A stretch of DNA of 64,000 nt from contig JAGIAR010000001.1 in NCBI GenBank assembly GCA_017744735.1, positions 310,001 through 374,000 on the forward strand. The letters run 5' to 3'. Numbering within the stretch: the first letter of the stretch is position 1; each line of letters begins with the position of its first letter. Positions 18,729 to 27,239 of the stretch are shown in pieces. This stretch comes from Novosphingobium sp. GTDB lineage: Bacteria > Pseudomonadota > Alphaproteobacteria > Sphingomonadales > Sphingomonadaceae. Under the pieces are notes generated by a model. It was not told the DNA's origin. It made no database searches and worked only from the letters and a program-made list of their open reading frames with translations. Position numbers and translations under genes: made by a program.

Positions 18729-20300
18729 TCAGATCACCCCGGTTTCGGCCAGGACCCGCCGCAGCGGCTCAAGCTCGCGCTCGTAGCGGCGCCACTTGGC
18801 GACAGAGGATGCGTAGATCGGCTCGCGCACCTGGGTCGCGCTGCCGGTGGTCGACGCCGCGGCATTCCGATGGAATTCGAGGCAGCCGTCTTCCCACTCG
18901 AGACCCAGCTCGCCGATCAAGCGGCGGGTCTCGCTTTCCTGGTTCGCGATCAGCTTCTCGTATTCGATCTCGACGATCTCGCCCGGAAAGGTCCGGTGCC
19001 AGAAATCCATCAGGTCGCGATAGGCGGCGAAATAGCGCCCGAGGCTCTCCTGATCGTAGGAGAAGGGATAGGCGTGCTTGAACAGATATTTGTACATCGC
19101 ATAGCAGCTGTCCATCGGATCGCGCCGGACATGAACGATGCGCGCCTTCGGCAAGGCGAGGCGGATATAGCCGACATACAGGAAGTTGAGCGGCAGCTTG
19201 TCGATGAAGCGCGGCGTGTGGCCGGTGATACGCCGGGTGGCACGGAGGTAGTTTTCGCCAAGCTCGGCCAGCTCTGTCGCAAGCGCCAGCGCGGGCAATT
19301 CGAGCCGGCGCTGCGCCAGATCGCCATGCGTGCGCGTGGCCAGCGCGACCAGCTCGGTCGCAATATCCTGCAATTCGCCGGCGGCAAACACTGCGCTGTG
19401 GCTCGAGACGATCCGTTCGACCAGCGTGGTCCCCGAGCGCGGCATGCCGACGATGAAGATCGGCTCCTCGCTCGGGTGCCCCTTGCCGCGCAGCTGTGCG
19501 AGCGGAGTTGCGGAAAAGGCCTGCTTGATCGCGCCGAAGATCTCGATGTCGCGCGCGACGTCATAGACCGTGTTGCGATGGCGAAGGCTCGCACCTTCCT
19601 CCAGCGCGGCGAAGGATTCAGGGTAGCGCCCGAGATCCTCCAGTTCCTTCGCCAGGCTGTAGCAGAGCTGCACCCGCGCCCGCCAATCGGCCACGTCCTG
19701 CGCCAGCCGTTCGGTCAGATCGTCGACGTGGTTGCTCTGTACGGTCTGGGTCCGCAGCGACGAGCGCAGATGCACCATCTCGATATCGTCGGGGGTGATC
19801 CGCAGCAATTCGTCGCACAGGGTTTCCGCTTCCGCAAACCTGCCGATGAAGCGATAGACGGTGACCAGACCGCGCTTGGCTTCGAGAAAGCCAGGATCCC
19901 GCGCCAGCGCCTGGCGATAGAGTGCGAGCGCGCGGTCGTAGTCCTCGCAGCGAACCAGGATCGATCCCAGCAGGGTCAGATGGTCGGGCGCGCCTGCACC
20001 CGCGGCAAGCGCATCGTCGCAGGCCCGCTTCGCCTCCCCGAGGCGGTTTGCGAAGGCGAGAATCCGCGCGAGCTGGACCCGCCGCAGGAGGCTGTGCGGC
20101 TCGATCGCAAGCGCCCTGCGGCTGGCATCGACCGCGCGCGGAAGATCCCCGCGCATCAGTTCGAACTCTCCGGCGAGTGCCCACACGTCGGCATCGCCGG
20201 GCGCCACGGCGAGCGCCTCGGCAACGATCCGACCGGCAGGCGCGAGCTGCCCCCGGCGGATCAGGTCGGAAGCATGGCGGAGCCGGGCGCGATCGATCAT
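18729..20300 (-). CDS. TPR-repeat sulfotransferase family protein
   Basis: A 523-residue two-part protein. Residues about 10-230 are tandem TPR helices (for example LAPAGRIVAEALAVAPGDAD, DYDRALALYRQALARDP). Residues about 275-515 are a sulfotransferase domain with the 5'-phosphosulfate loop FIVGMPRSGTTLVERI and the 3'-phosphate motif RIVHVRRDPMDSCYAMYKYLF split by normal spacing. Family members transfer sulfate from PAPS to proteins or small molecules; some TPR members act on protein tyrosines, but the acceptor here is unknown. The start at 20300 begins right at the first TPR helix. It follows the TonB receptor by 46 bases; my recollection is that this pairing recurs in sphingomonads, but I could not verify that here. 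Confidence 0.85.
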   Translation of the reverse strand: MIDRARLRHASDLIRRGQLAPAGRIVAEALAVAPGDADVWALAGEFELMRGDLPRAVDASRRALAIEPHSLLRRVQLARILAFANRLGEAKRACDDALAAGAGAPDHLTLLGSILVRCEDYDRALALYRQALARDPGFLEAKRGLVTVYRFIGRFAEAETLCDELLRITPDDIEMVHLRSSLRTQTVQSNHVDDLTERLAQDVADWRARVQLCYSLAKELEDLGRYPESFAALEEGASLRHRNTVYDVARDIEIFGAIKQAFSATPLAQLRGKGHPSEEPIFIVGMPRSGTTLVERIVSSHSAVFAAGELQDIATELVALATRTHGDLAQRRLELPALALATELAELGENYLRATRRITGHTPRFIDKLPLNFLYVGYIRLALPKARIVHVRRDPMDSCYAMYKYLFKHAYPFSYDQESLGRYFAAYRDLMDFWHRTFPGEIVEIEYEKLIANQESETRRLIGELGLEWEDGCLEFHRNAAASTTGSATQVREPIYASSVAKWRRYERELEPLRRVLAETGVI

Positions 20301-20346
20301 GGGCGGTATCTCATCCACCCCATGATGCGCGGCCCGGCCCACTCCA

Positions 20347-22773
20347 TCAATTCCCGAACTTGAAATTCGCCCTGAGGCCGATCGTGCGGGGGCGAAGCAC
20401 GCCGTAGCTCTGGCTCTTGGCGCCGTAATATTCCGCCGCATTGCCGCTGTTGGTGCCCAGTTCGCTGGTCACGTTGTTGGCGAACAGGGTGAGCGAATAA
20501 CTGTCGAACTCGAGTGTGGCCGACAGGTTGAGCACGGTGGCGGAAGGGAAGCGAATGAAGTTGTCGCCGGTGAAGGTGTCCACCCCGCCGACGATGATAT
20601 CGATGTCCTGGAAGGTGCTCTGCGACGGCGAGCGATAGGAAAGGTCGCCATGCAGCTTGAGGCCGAGACTGTCCGAAAGCGGTGCGTCGTAGTCGAAGCT
20701 GGCGGTAGCCATGTGCTTCGATGACCCCGGCAGGGGCGCCCCGGGATGGACCTCGGTTGCGGGTCGCGAGGCATTGAGCAGGAAGGATTCGGTCACTTCG
20801 GCATCGGTATAGGTGTAGCCCAGCGCCATGCTCAGGCGATCCGTCAGCGATCCCGCCAACGACAGTTCGACGCCGCGCGAACGTGCGCCGGGAACGTTGC
20901 CGATGTAGGAAACGCCCAGCTGGCTGACCAGCTGCTGCTGCATGTCGCTCCAGTCGATCCAGAAGCCAGTCGCGCTGTAACTCAACCGGCCGACATCGCC
21001 CTTGAGGCCAACCTCATAGCTGTTCACCTTGTCGGGATCGTATTGCAGCAACCCGCTGTTATCGTTGCCCGAAGGGTCGGTCAGCGGCAGCGCATTGCTG
21101 CCGCCGCCGCGGTAGCCCTGCGCGAAAGTCGCATAGAGCAGCGTGTGCGGCGTGATGTCGTAGGCCACGTTGGCCCGGAAGATGACTCCGCTATCCTTGT
21201 ACGACAGTGGCTCGATCCCACCGAGCAGGAAATCGTCGAGCGGGATTCCGTAGTACCATGAGGTCGTGCGCGACGCGAAGGGCAGCGGAATGCCTGAGGT
21301 GCCAGTGGTCTTTAGCTTGAACGCCCGCAGGCCGCCGGTCAGCGACAATTTGTCGGTCGGATGCCAGGTCAGCTCGCCGTAAAGCGCGCCTTCCTGGGTG
21401 ACCTTGTTCTGCCCGCCATAGGCCAGCACGTCGCTGAAATCGATCGGCGGATTGAGGCCGTAGAGTGCGTTCACATAGTCGCTCAGCCCGGGCATCCGCT
21501 GATCCATCGAGAAGTCGAGGTGGTTGCGGTTGTAGTACGCGCCGACGATCCAGTCGAAAGCACCGCCAGGCTTCGAAACCAGCCGCAGTTCCTGCGTGAA
21601 GACCTTGCGGGTCTGCTCGCGATATATCGGCGAGATCAGACGGGGGAAGCCGAAATAGTACTGCGGGATGTTGACCCGCAGGAACGGCGAGGAATCGGAC
21701 GAAGACTTGGCATGCGCCTGCGAATAGGAGGTAGCCGAGGTCATCTGGGCAAAGCCGACATCGACGTTCACATCGAGGCTGGCGATATGGATGTCGGACT
21801 CCTGCGGATCCAGATTGTCCTTGTAGTGGACGTAATGCTCGCCGGTTCCGTAGTAGGGGTTTTCCTCGTAGCGGTCGTTCACCAGCGTGTGCTGGAAGGT
21901 GTAGCGCAGGGTCGCATTGAAGCTGTCCGATGGCTCGAACAGCATCGCCGCGCGGAAATGGGCCGTATAGCCGTTGTTGACGTCCTTCTCCGGCGCCTTG
22001 GTCGCGGCCGGGCTGGTGAGCGGATCGGACGGATCGGCAAGCACCGGGGCGCCCGGATGGAACTTGTCGGTTCCGTCCATCTGAACCAGGCCCAGCGCAT
22101 CGATGAAGCCGCCGAAATACTGGTACCCGCCGCTCATCCGCAGGCCGAGCGTGGGCGAGACCGGCACGTTGACCATCGCCCACAGATCGTAGCTCGGATC
22201 GCCAGAATGCGCGGTGAGCGAGCCTTCCGCATTCACCTCGGCCGAGAAGTGCGACAGGTCCGGCGCCTTAGGGATGATCCGCAAGGTGCCGCCGACCGAG
22301 CCGGACCCGTAGAGCGTGCCCTGCGGACCGCGCAGCAGCTCGATCCGGTCGACATCGATCAGCTTGAGCGGAAAGAACACCGGCGTTTCGCCGAAATAGG
22401 TGGAGACGGCTTCCTGCGTGTTGCTCGGATTGTCGTCGTTGGGGTTCATCGCATTGGCGTTGAGGCCGCGGATGATCAATGTGTTGCGGTTGCCCGAAGC
22501 GCGCGGCCCTTCGTCCAGCATCACCACCCCCGGTACCAGCCGCGTCAGGCTATTGACGTCGCTCACGCCGGCCTTCTCGAGCATGTCGCCGGTGACGGCT
22601 GAAATGTTCGACGGGACGTCGCTGAGCGATTGGGCCCGGCGGCCCGCCGTCACGACGATCTCGTCGACGTTGGCCGGCTGCGGCGCTGCATCTTCGGCCC
22701 ATGCGGTGCCCGGTAGGGCAAAACCCGCGAGTATCATGGCCGACGAGATCAACAGCTTCGATTTGTAACCCAT
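20347..22773 (-). CDS. TonB-dependent outer-membrane receptor (module 1)
   Basis: An 808-residue outer-membrane receptor. The signal peptide (residues 1-26, ending TAWA) is followed by a TonB box-like segment (DEIVVTAGRR, about 36-45), a plug domain (about 50-170, with LIIRGLN and RIELLRGPQGTLYGSGSVGG) and a C-terminal 22-strand barrel ending in RANFKFGN with the terminal aromatic pattern. The ATG at 22773 has a perfect AGGAGG four bases upstream, so the start is secure. It heads the operon with the sulfotransferase and MFS genes. It belongs to the broad FecA/CirA-like group common in sphingomonads; the ligand is unknown. The shared AT-rich element lies about 200 bases upstream. Confidence 0.92.
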   Translation of the reverse strand: MGYKSKLLISSAMILAGFALPGTAWAEDAAPQPANVDEIVVTAGRRAQSLSDVPSNISAVTGDMLEKAGVSDVNSLTRLVPGVVMLDEGPRASGNRNTLIIRGLNANAMNPNDDNPSNTQEAVSTYFGETPVFFPLKLIDVDRIELLRGPQGTLYGSGSVGGTLRIIPKAPDLSHFSAEVNAEGSLTAHSGDPSYDLWAMVNVPVSPTLGLRMSGGYQYFGGFIDALGLVQMDGTDKFHPGAPVLADPSDPLTSPAATKAPEKDVNNGYTAHFRAAMLFEPSDSFNATLRYTFQHTLVNDRYEENPYYGTGEHYVHYKDNLDPQESDIHIASLDVNVDVGFAQMTSATSYSQAHAKSSSDSSPFLRVNIPQYYFGFPRLISPIYREQTRKVFTQELRLVSKPGGAFDWIVGAYYNRNHLDFSMDQRMPGLSDYVNALYGLNPPIDFSDVLAYGGQNKVTQEGALYGELTWHPTDKLSLTGGLRAFKLKTTGTSGIPLPFASRTTSWYYGIPLDDFLLGGIEPLSYKDSGVIFRANVAYDITPHTLLYATFAQGYRGGGSNALPLTDPSGNDNSGLLQYDPDKVNSYEVGLKGDVGRLSYSATGFWIDWSDMQQQLVSQLGVSYIGNVPGARSRGVELSLAGSLTDRLSMALGYTYTDAEVTESFLLNASRPATEVHPGAPLPGSSKHMATASFDYDAPLSDSLGLKLHGDLSYRSPSQSTFQDIDIIVGGVDTFTGDNFIRFPSATVLNLSATLEFDSYSLTLFANNVTSELGTNSGNAAEYYGAKSQSYGVLRPRTIGLRANFKFGN

Positions 22774-23142
22774 GCAACCTCCTAGACGCATTGCCTCGCC
22801 ACGCGCCGGGAGCGCGCCCTCCGGGCACTCCCAAACGCACCGCGCGGTGTCGTTTGCTCTGTCGGCATCTCTCCCTGCAGCACGCCTGGGGCCCGGCCCG
22901 CAGGCCGCCATCGAATCGCGCCATCCCGTCCTTTATTACCGGGATTGTCTAACGTAATATCCAAGGAGAGAAAAGGAGGTTTTACTACCTTTTTGAAAAA
23001 GTTTAAGTTATTGTTGAAAACATAAACACAAAAATCCCGAAAAATTACTTTTACGGGTCAAGCGTTGATTTGGGAATGAGGCATAATTGGGCGGTATTTA
23101 TTTAATAGGCGTTACTCCAACGAAGACAGTCTGTTTTGTCTT
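22774..23142. promoter_or_regulatory. 369-base AT-rich intergenic region upstream of the module-1 TonB receptor
   Basis: No gene is visible. The part from about 22930 to 23110 is strikingly AT-rich compared with the rest of the window. On the minus strand it contains TTGACC near 23060, the shared element at 22972-22996, and another stretch around 23093-23105 containing AATAAATAC, a 9-mer also found in the element at 24946-24971. It very probably holds the receptor promoter and operator sites. Confidence 0.55.
22972..22996 (-). promoter_or_regulatory. Module-1 shared element, copy B (upstream of the TonB receptor)
   Basis: On the minus strand this reads AAAAAGGTAGTAAAACC followed by TCCTTT. 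The first ten bases equal copy A, and the ends form an inverted repeat AAAGG...CCTTT, but the centre differs from copies A and C. Orientation relative to the downstream receptor is the same as for the other copies. It is the weakest match of the three. Confidence 0.45.
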
Positions 23143-23823
23143 TCAAAAATCCTGCCGAGGCGGCGCGTTGTCGAACACGGCTGACAAGCGCGCCGAAACG
23201 ATCGCGTGCAATTCTGCCGGAATGTGCGGACGTACCGCTTCCGGAACCCGCATGTAGCTGTCGATGAAACCGTAAAAGGTGCTGACGACGCCGTTGGCCA
23301 ACGCCGCGAAATCGACCTGAGCCTCGGGCGCCCGCGCGCGGATCGCCCGCTCCCAGCTCTGCGCGATCCGATCGAATGCCTCCCGGTCGCGTTCGCGCAA
23401 TTCCGGGATCGCGCTCATCGCCTGGAGCACCGCCCAAGCGCCGCTCTCGCGCACGACCACCCCGAACCATTCCCCGATCATTCCCGAAAGCACAGCACGC
23501 CAGTCGCTCGCAGGCCTGACCATCTCGGCGAAATAGGGTGCATCCCAGTTCGCCCACTTGCCGATCAGATCCTCACCGATCGCCGCGATCACCGCCAGCT
23601 TGTTGGGAAAATAGCGATAAATCGTGCGGACGCGCACATCGGCCCGTTCGGCCAGCAGATTGGTGTTGAAAGCGTCGAGGCCCACTTCTTCCAGCAGTGT
23701 GCTCCCGACCGCCAGTATATGCGCGCGCGAGCGGATCGCACGTTCCTGCACCGGCTCGGATCGTGCCGAGAGATCCGGTCCCGCGGCCTTGCCGCCTTTC
23801 GATCGCTTCTTCTCTGTCAGCAT
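23143..23823 (-). CDS. TetR-family transcriptional regulator
   Basis: A 226-residue regulator with an N-terminal TetR helix-turn-helix (residues about 27-75: HILAVGSTLLEEVGLDAF, LLAERADVRVRTIYRYFPNKLAVI) and a helical ligand-binding C-terminus. The start at 23823 overlaps the end of the NicX/M29-like gene by 7 bases, so the two are co-translated from the promoter that contains element C. It also lies directly upstream of the TonB receptor operon. Inference: it controls its own operon, the TonB operon and perhaps the hyuAB operon through the shared element. Longer in-frame starts upstream would lie entirely within the preceding gene and are unlikely. Confidence 0.88.
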   Translation of the reverse strand: MLTEKKRSKGGKAAGPDLSARSEPVQERAIRSRAHILAVGSTLLEEVGLDAFNTNLLAERADVRVRTIYRYFPNKLAVIAAIGEDLIGKWANWDAPYFAEMVRPASDWRAVLSGMIGEWFGVVVRESGAWAVLQAMSAIPELRERDREAFDRIAQSWERAIRARAPEAQVDFAALANGVVSTFYGFIDSYMRVPEAVRPHIPAELHAIVSARLSAVFDNAPPRQDF

Positions 23824-24905
23824 AGATCCTTGTTGATCCGTCCCTTGTCCACCAGCACCAGGTCGTCGAGCATGACGGTCGGACGCAGAGTCGTCCAATC
23901 CCAATGCACGGCGGACTTCGACAACTCGAACGGCAGCGGGTCATGCGCCATCCCGCTGAGCATGCTGAGATCGCCCATGCCGCAGGTTACCGAGCCCATC
24001 ACCCGCTCCCATTCGGGGTGCTGCGTCAGCAGGGCGTTGGGGTTGACGCCGATGTTCAGGTGGACCGGGCCGAAGCGCGCGCTTTCGTCGTCCAGTTCCT
24101 CGAGCCAGTCCTGCAGGCGCATCGCGAACAGCGGGTCTCCGCCGATCTCGGTCAGCACGCCATCGACGAACTTCAGCCGCAGCGGCGTGGGCGGGGCGGC
24201 GTGGTAGATCGGGTGGAACAGCAGCGTGCCGTCGACCAGCACCTCGCCGTTGGGCCGCCCCTTCGGCACGAGAATGCCCGGCTGCGACGGCGGGGCGAAG
24301 GCCCAGTTCGCAATGAACTTGCCTTCTTCCGGATCCCACAGCGTGCCCGCACCCATATCGCCCTGGACATCCGCGATGTCGATCTCGAGCACCGCGTCCT
24401 CGCCGGTGATCATGCGGCAGGTCTTCGCCTCGCTGAACAGGCCGGCGATCTTGCGCGCACGGCGCAGGACCGCGCGGATATCGGTGTGCAGGATCGTGCG
24501 GATCAGCACATCGTCCGTATAGGGCATCGCAATGCCGTCGCTCGGTGAGAACACGCGCGCCCCGCGCTTCAGGGCGTCGAAGATGAATTGCGCGTAGCCG
24601 ACCCCGAAATCGATGATCAGGTCCGCCTCGCGCGAAGCCGCCTCGATCATCGGCGACCAGACCGCCGAAGGCTGGTAGGTCGCCCCGCCCCGCGGGCTTG
24701 CGCCCTCGATCACCACCGCATCGGCTCCCATCGCCATCGCCATGCCCTGGAAAGCATGGTTGAGATATTCGGGCGTGCGGGCATCCGAGATGATCAGAAC
24801 CTTTTCGCCGGGCTGGAGATTGCACATGTCGCGATAGATGATCTGCGTCAGCGGCAGCAATTCCGGCTTCGCGCGCAGACCGATATCGGGAATCTCGAGA
24901 CCCAT
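23817..24905 (-). CDS. NicX/M29-like metalloenzyme (leucyl-aminopeptidase-T fold)
   Basis: A 362-residue cytoplasmic protein of the family that includes 2,5-dihydroxypyridine dioxygenase NicX and M29 aminopeptidases. Seen: PGEKVLIISDARTPEYLNHAF at 35-55 (Rossmann-like part), a His in GTLLFHPIYHAAPPTP, VHLNIGVNPNA near 285, and an HxD pair in SAVHWDWTT (His about 334, Asp about 336) as in the metal site of both groups. The length (about 350-360) fits NicX better than the longer M29 peptidases (about 410), but no NicD/NicF-type neighbours are present. So either a ring-cleaving dioxygenase for a heteroaromatic compound or a peptidase-like hydrolase. AGGAA precedes the ATG; it overlaps the TetR gene by 7 bases. 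Confidence 0.65.
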   Translation of the reverse strand: MGLEIPDIGLRAKPELLPLTQIIYRDMCNLQPGEKVLIISDARTPEYLNHAFQGMAMAMGADAVVIEGASPRGGATYQPSAVWSPMIEAASREADLIIDFGVGYAQFIFDALKRGARVFSPSDGIAMPYTDDVLIRTILHTDIRAVLRRARKIAGLFSEAKTCRMITGEDAVLEIDIADVQGDMGAGTLWDPEEGKFIANWAFAPPSQPGILVPKGRPNGEVLVDGTLLFHPIYHAAPPTPLRLKFVDGVLTEIGGDPLFAMRLQDWLEELDDESARFGPVHLNIGVNPNALLTQHPEWERVMGSVTCGMGDLSMLSGMAHDPLPFELSKSAVHWDWTTLRPTVMLDDLVLVDKGRINKDLC

Positions 24906-24945
24906 GCGTTCCTGTCCTACCTTTGAATGCAGCGCCGATCGCGGC

Positions 24946-24971
24946 ATAAAGGGAATAAATACTACTTTTTT
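24946..24971 (-). promoter_or_regulatory. Module-1 shared element, copy C (between the NicX-like gene and eutB)
   Basis: On the plus strand this begins ATAAAGGGAATAAAT, then A, then CTACTTTTTT. It is 24/26 identical to the reverse complement of copy A. It lies 41 bases before the NicX-like start and 82 bases before eutB, so it could serve either direction; its orientation relative to the NicX-like gene matches copies A and B. A further CTACCTTT occurs at 24917-24924. Confidence 0.6.
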
Positions 24972-25053
24972 TACGGATGCAACCGCATCTTTTCGCGCAG
25001 CACGCGGCGGCTTTCGCTGAGCGAAACTTTTTGCGAAACTGTCGCGGCTGCAG

Positions 25054-26481
25054 GTGCGGCCGCACAAGATCGAGGAGCGAACGCTGGCATTCCGGATCGA
25101 CCTCGGCGGCACCAGGCACTGCTTCCCCGACCTGCGCAGCCTGCTGGCCGCAGCCACCCCGCTTCGCTCCGGCGACGCGCTGGCGGGGCTGGCAGCGCAG
25201 TCCGCCGAGGCGCGCATCGCTGCCCGGCTGATCCTGGCGGATCAGCCGCTCGACCTCTTCCTGTCCGACCCCGTGGTGCCTTACGAGCTCGACGAGGTAA
25301 CCCGCCTGATCTGCGACACCCACGATGCCGCAGCCTTCTCCGGCATCCGCCATCTCACGGTCGGCGCATTTCGCGAATGGCTGCTCGACGATCGCACCGG
25401 CGGAGCGGCGATCGCCGCGGCGGCTCGGGGGATCACACCCGAGATGGCGGCCGCCGTATCGAAGCTGATGCGCAATCAGGATCTGGTCGCCGCGGCGCGC
25501 AAGATCTCGGTGGTCACGCGCTTCCGCAACACCATCGGTCTGCCCGGCCGGCTCTCAACCCGGCTGCAGCCCAATCACCCCACCGACGATCCGCGTGGCA
25601 TCGCTGCCTCCGTGCTGGACGGGCTGCTGCTGGGCTCGGGCGACGCGGTGATCGGGATCAATCCCGCCGGCGACGATACCGGCACCATCGCCACCCTGCT
25701 CCATATGCTCGACGAGATCCGCCTGGGCCTGAAAATGCCCGGCCAGACCTGCGTGCTGACCCACGTCACCAACACGATGGACCTGATCCGCCAGGGCGCA
25801 CCGGTTGACCTCTGCTTCCAGTCGATCGCCGGCACCGAAGACGCCAACCGTGGCTTCGGCATCTCGCTCGCCCTGCTCGACGAAGCGTGGGACGCGACGC
25901 TCGCACTCGGCCGCGGCACGCTGGGCGACAACGTGATGTATTTCGAGACCGGCCAGGGCTCATGCCTTTCGTCGGAATCACACCACGAGGTCGACCAGCA
26001 GACGCTCGAATGCAGGGCCTATGCGGTCGCCCGGCGATACCGGCCGCTGCTGGTCAATTCGGTGGTCGGCTTCATCGGCCCGGAATATCTCTACGACGGC
26101 AAGCAGATTCTGCGTGCGGCACTGGAGGACCACTTCTGCGGCAAGCTGCTCGGGCTGCCGATGGGCCTCGACATCTGCTACACCAACCACGCCGAGGCCG
26201 ATCAGGACGACATGGACGTGATCGCAACCGTGCTCGGCGTCGCAGGGGTTACCTTCATCATGGGCGTACCGGGGTCGGACGACGTGATGCTCGGCTACCA
26301 GTCCACCAGCTTCCACGATGCCCTCTATCTGCGCGATGTGCTGGGCCTCGCCCCCGCGCCCGAATTCGCCGAATGGCTGCAGACGGTCGGCGTGACCGAC
26401 ACGCACGGCCGACTGGTCCGATCCGACCAGGCACTGGCGGCATTCGGATCCCTGCCGCTGCTTGGGGACCTGCGCGCATGA
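25054..26481 (+). CDS. eutB: Ethanolamine ammonia-lyase large subunit
   Basis: A 475-residue adenosylcobalamin-dependent subunit that converts ethanolamine to acetaldehyde and ammonia. Strong family segments run throughout: LRSGDALAGLAAQSAEARIAA near 35, NTIGLPGRLSTRLQPN near 170, GDAVIGINPAGDD near 205, YFETGQGSCLSSESHH near 300, VVGFIGPEYLYDGKQILRA near 335, CYTNHAEADQDDMD near 375. Length is normal. The start is uncertain: GTG at 25054 has no good ribosome site, whereas GAGGAG at 25071-25076 precedes an in-frame CTG at 25084 by a suitable distance. Overlaps eutC by four bases. No eutA reactivase or ethanolamine permease adjoins. Confidence 0.93.
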   Translation: MRPHKIEERTLAFRIDLGGTRHCFPDLRSLLAAATPLRSGDALAGLAAQSAEARIAARLILADQPLDLFLSDPVVPYELDEVTRLICDTHDAAAFSGIRHLTVGAFREWLLDDRTGGAAIAAAARGITPEMAAAVSKLMRNQDLVAAARKISVVTRFRNTIGLPGRLSTRLQPNHPTDDPRGIAASVLDGLLLGSGDAVIGINPAGDDTGTIATLLHMLDEIRLGLKMPGQTCVLTHVTNTMDLIRQGAPVDLCFQSIAGTEDANRGFGISLALLDEAWDATLALGRGTLGDNVMYFETGQGSCLSSESHHEVDQQTLECRAYAVARRYRPLLVNSVVGFIGPEYLYDGKQILRAALEDHFCGKLLGLPMGLDICYTNHAEADQDDMDVIATVLGVAGVTFIMGVPGSDDVMLGYQSTSFHDALYLRDVLGLAPAPEFAEWLQTVGVTDTHGRLVRSDQALAAFGSLPLLGDLRA

Positions 26482-27239
26482 GCGCGCCGGTCGAGCGCGG
26501 CCTGCTTGCGCGCCTCAGAACCGAAACCACCGCGCGGGTCGCGCTGGGCCGGGTCGGGCCGGCCGTCCCGACCTCGGTGGCGCTCGACTTCCAGCTCAGC
26601 CATGCGCGGGCACGCGACGCCATCAGGCAGGAGCTGCTGCGCGGGCAATTCGTCCCGGAATTTCCGGGCCGGCAGGTCATCGAACTGCACAGCCGTGCCG
26701 CTGCGCGCGAGGCCTATCTGATGCGGCCCGATCTCGGCCGCCGGCTCGACGACGCCGGGCGCGGTGCCCTGGCCGGCCTCAACGCCGAACTGGTGGTGGT
26801 GCTGGCGGACGGGCTCTCGGCCACCGCGACCGCGGCCCATGGCCCCCCTCTCGCGCGGGCGATCTTCGAACGCGCAACCGGCTGGCGGACCGGCCCGCCG
26901 ATCGTCGCCCACCTGGCAAGGGTCGCGTTGGGGGACGAGATCGGCGAATTGATGGGCGCGCAGCTGGTGGTGATGCTGATCGGCGAGCGGCCGGGACTGA
27001 GCTCGGTCGACAGCCTGGGGGCCTACATCACCTGGCAGCCGAAGATCGGCCGGCAGGACAGCGAGCGCAACTGCGTCTCGAACATCCGCCCGCCGCACGG
27101 GCTATCGATCGAACAGGCCGCGAGCGAGATCGTGCGGATCGCCCAGGAAGCGCGGCTTTGCCGTGTCACCGGAGTCGAGTTGCCTGCGGCTTTGGCAAAT
27201 CTGCGCAGGAAGCTGGACGGCGACGGCCCTGCCGACTAG
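26478..27239 (+). CDS. eutC: Ethanolamine ammonia-lyase small subunit
   Basis: The 253-residue light subunit that with EutB forms the lyase and contributes to cobalamin binding. Recognised by ARVALGRVGPAVPTSVALDFQLSHARARDA (split, residues about 16-45), LNAELVVVLADGLSATA near 100, and the C-terminal SVDSLGAYITWQPKIGRQDSERNCVSNI pattern near 180-210 (not contiguous quotation). The ATG at 26478 overlaps the eutB stop (ATGA), giving 1:1 coupling. Its own end overlaps the end of the convergent MatB-like gene by four bases. Confidence 0.92.
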   Translation: MSAPVERGLLARLRTETTARVALGRVGPAVPTSVALDFQLSHARARDAIRQELLRGQFVPEFPGRQVIELHSRAAAREAYLMRPDLGRRLDDAGRGALAGLNAELVVVLADGLSATATAAHGPPLARAIFERATGWRTGPPIVAHLARVALGDEIGELMGAQLVVMLIGERPGLSSVDSLGAYITWQPKIGRQDSERNCVSNIRPPHGLSIEQAASEIVRIAQEARLCRVTGVELPAALANLRRKLDGDGPAD

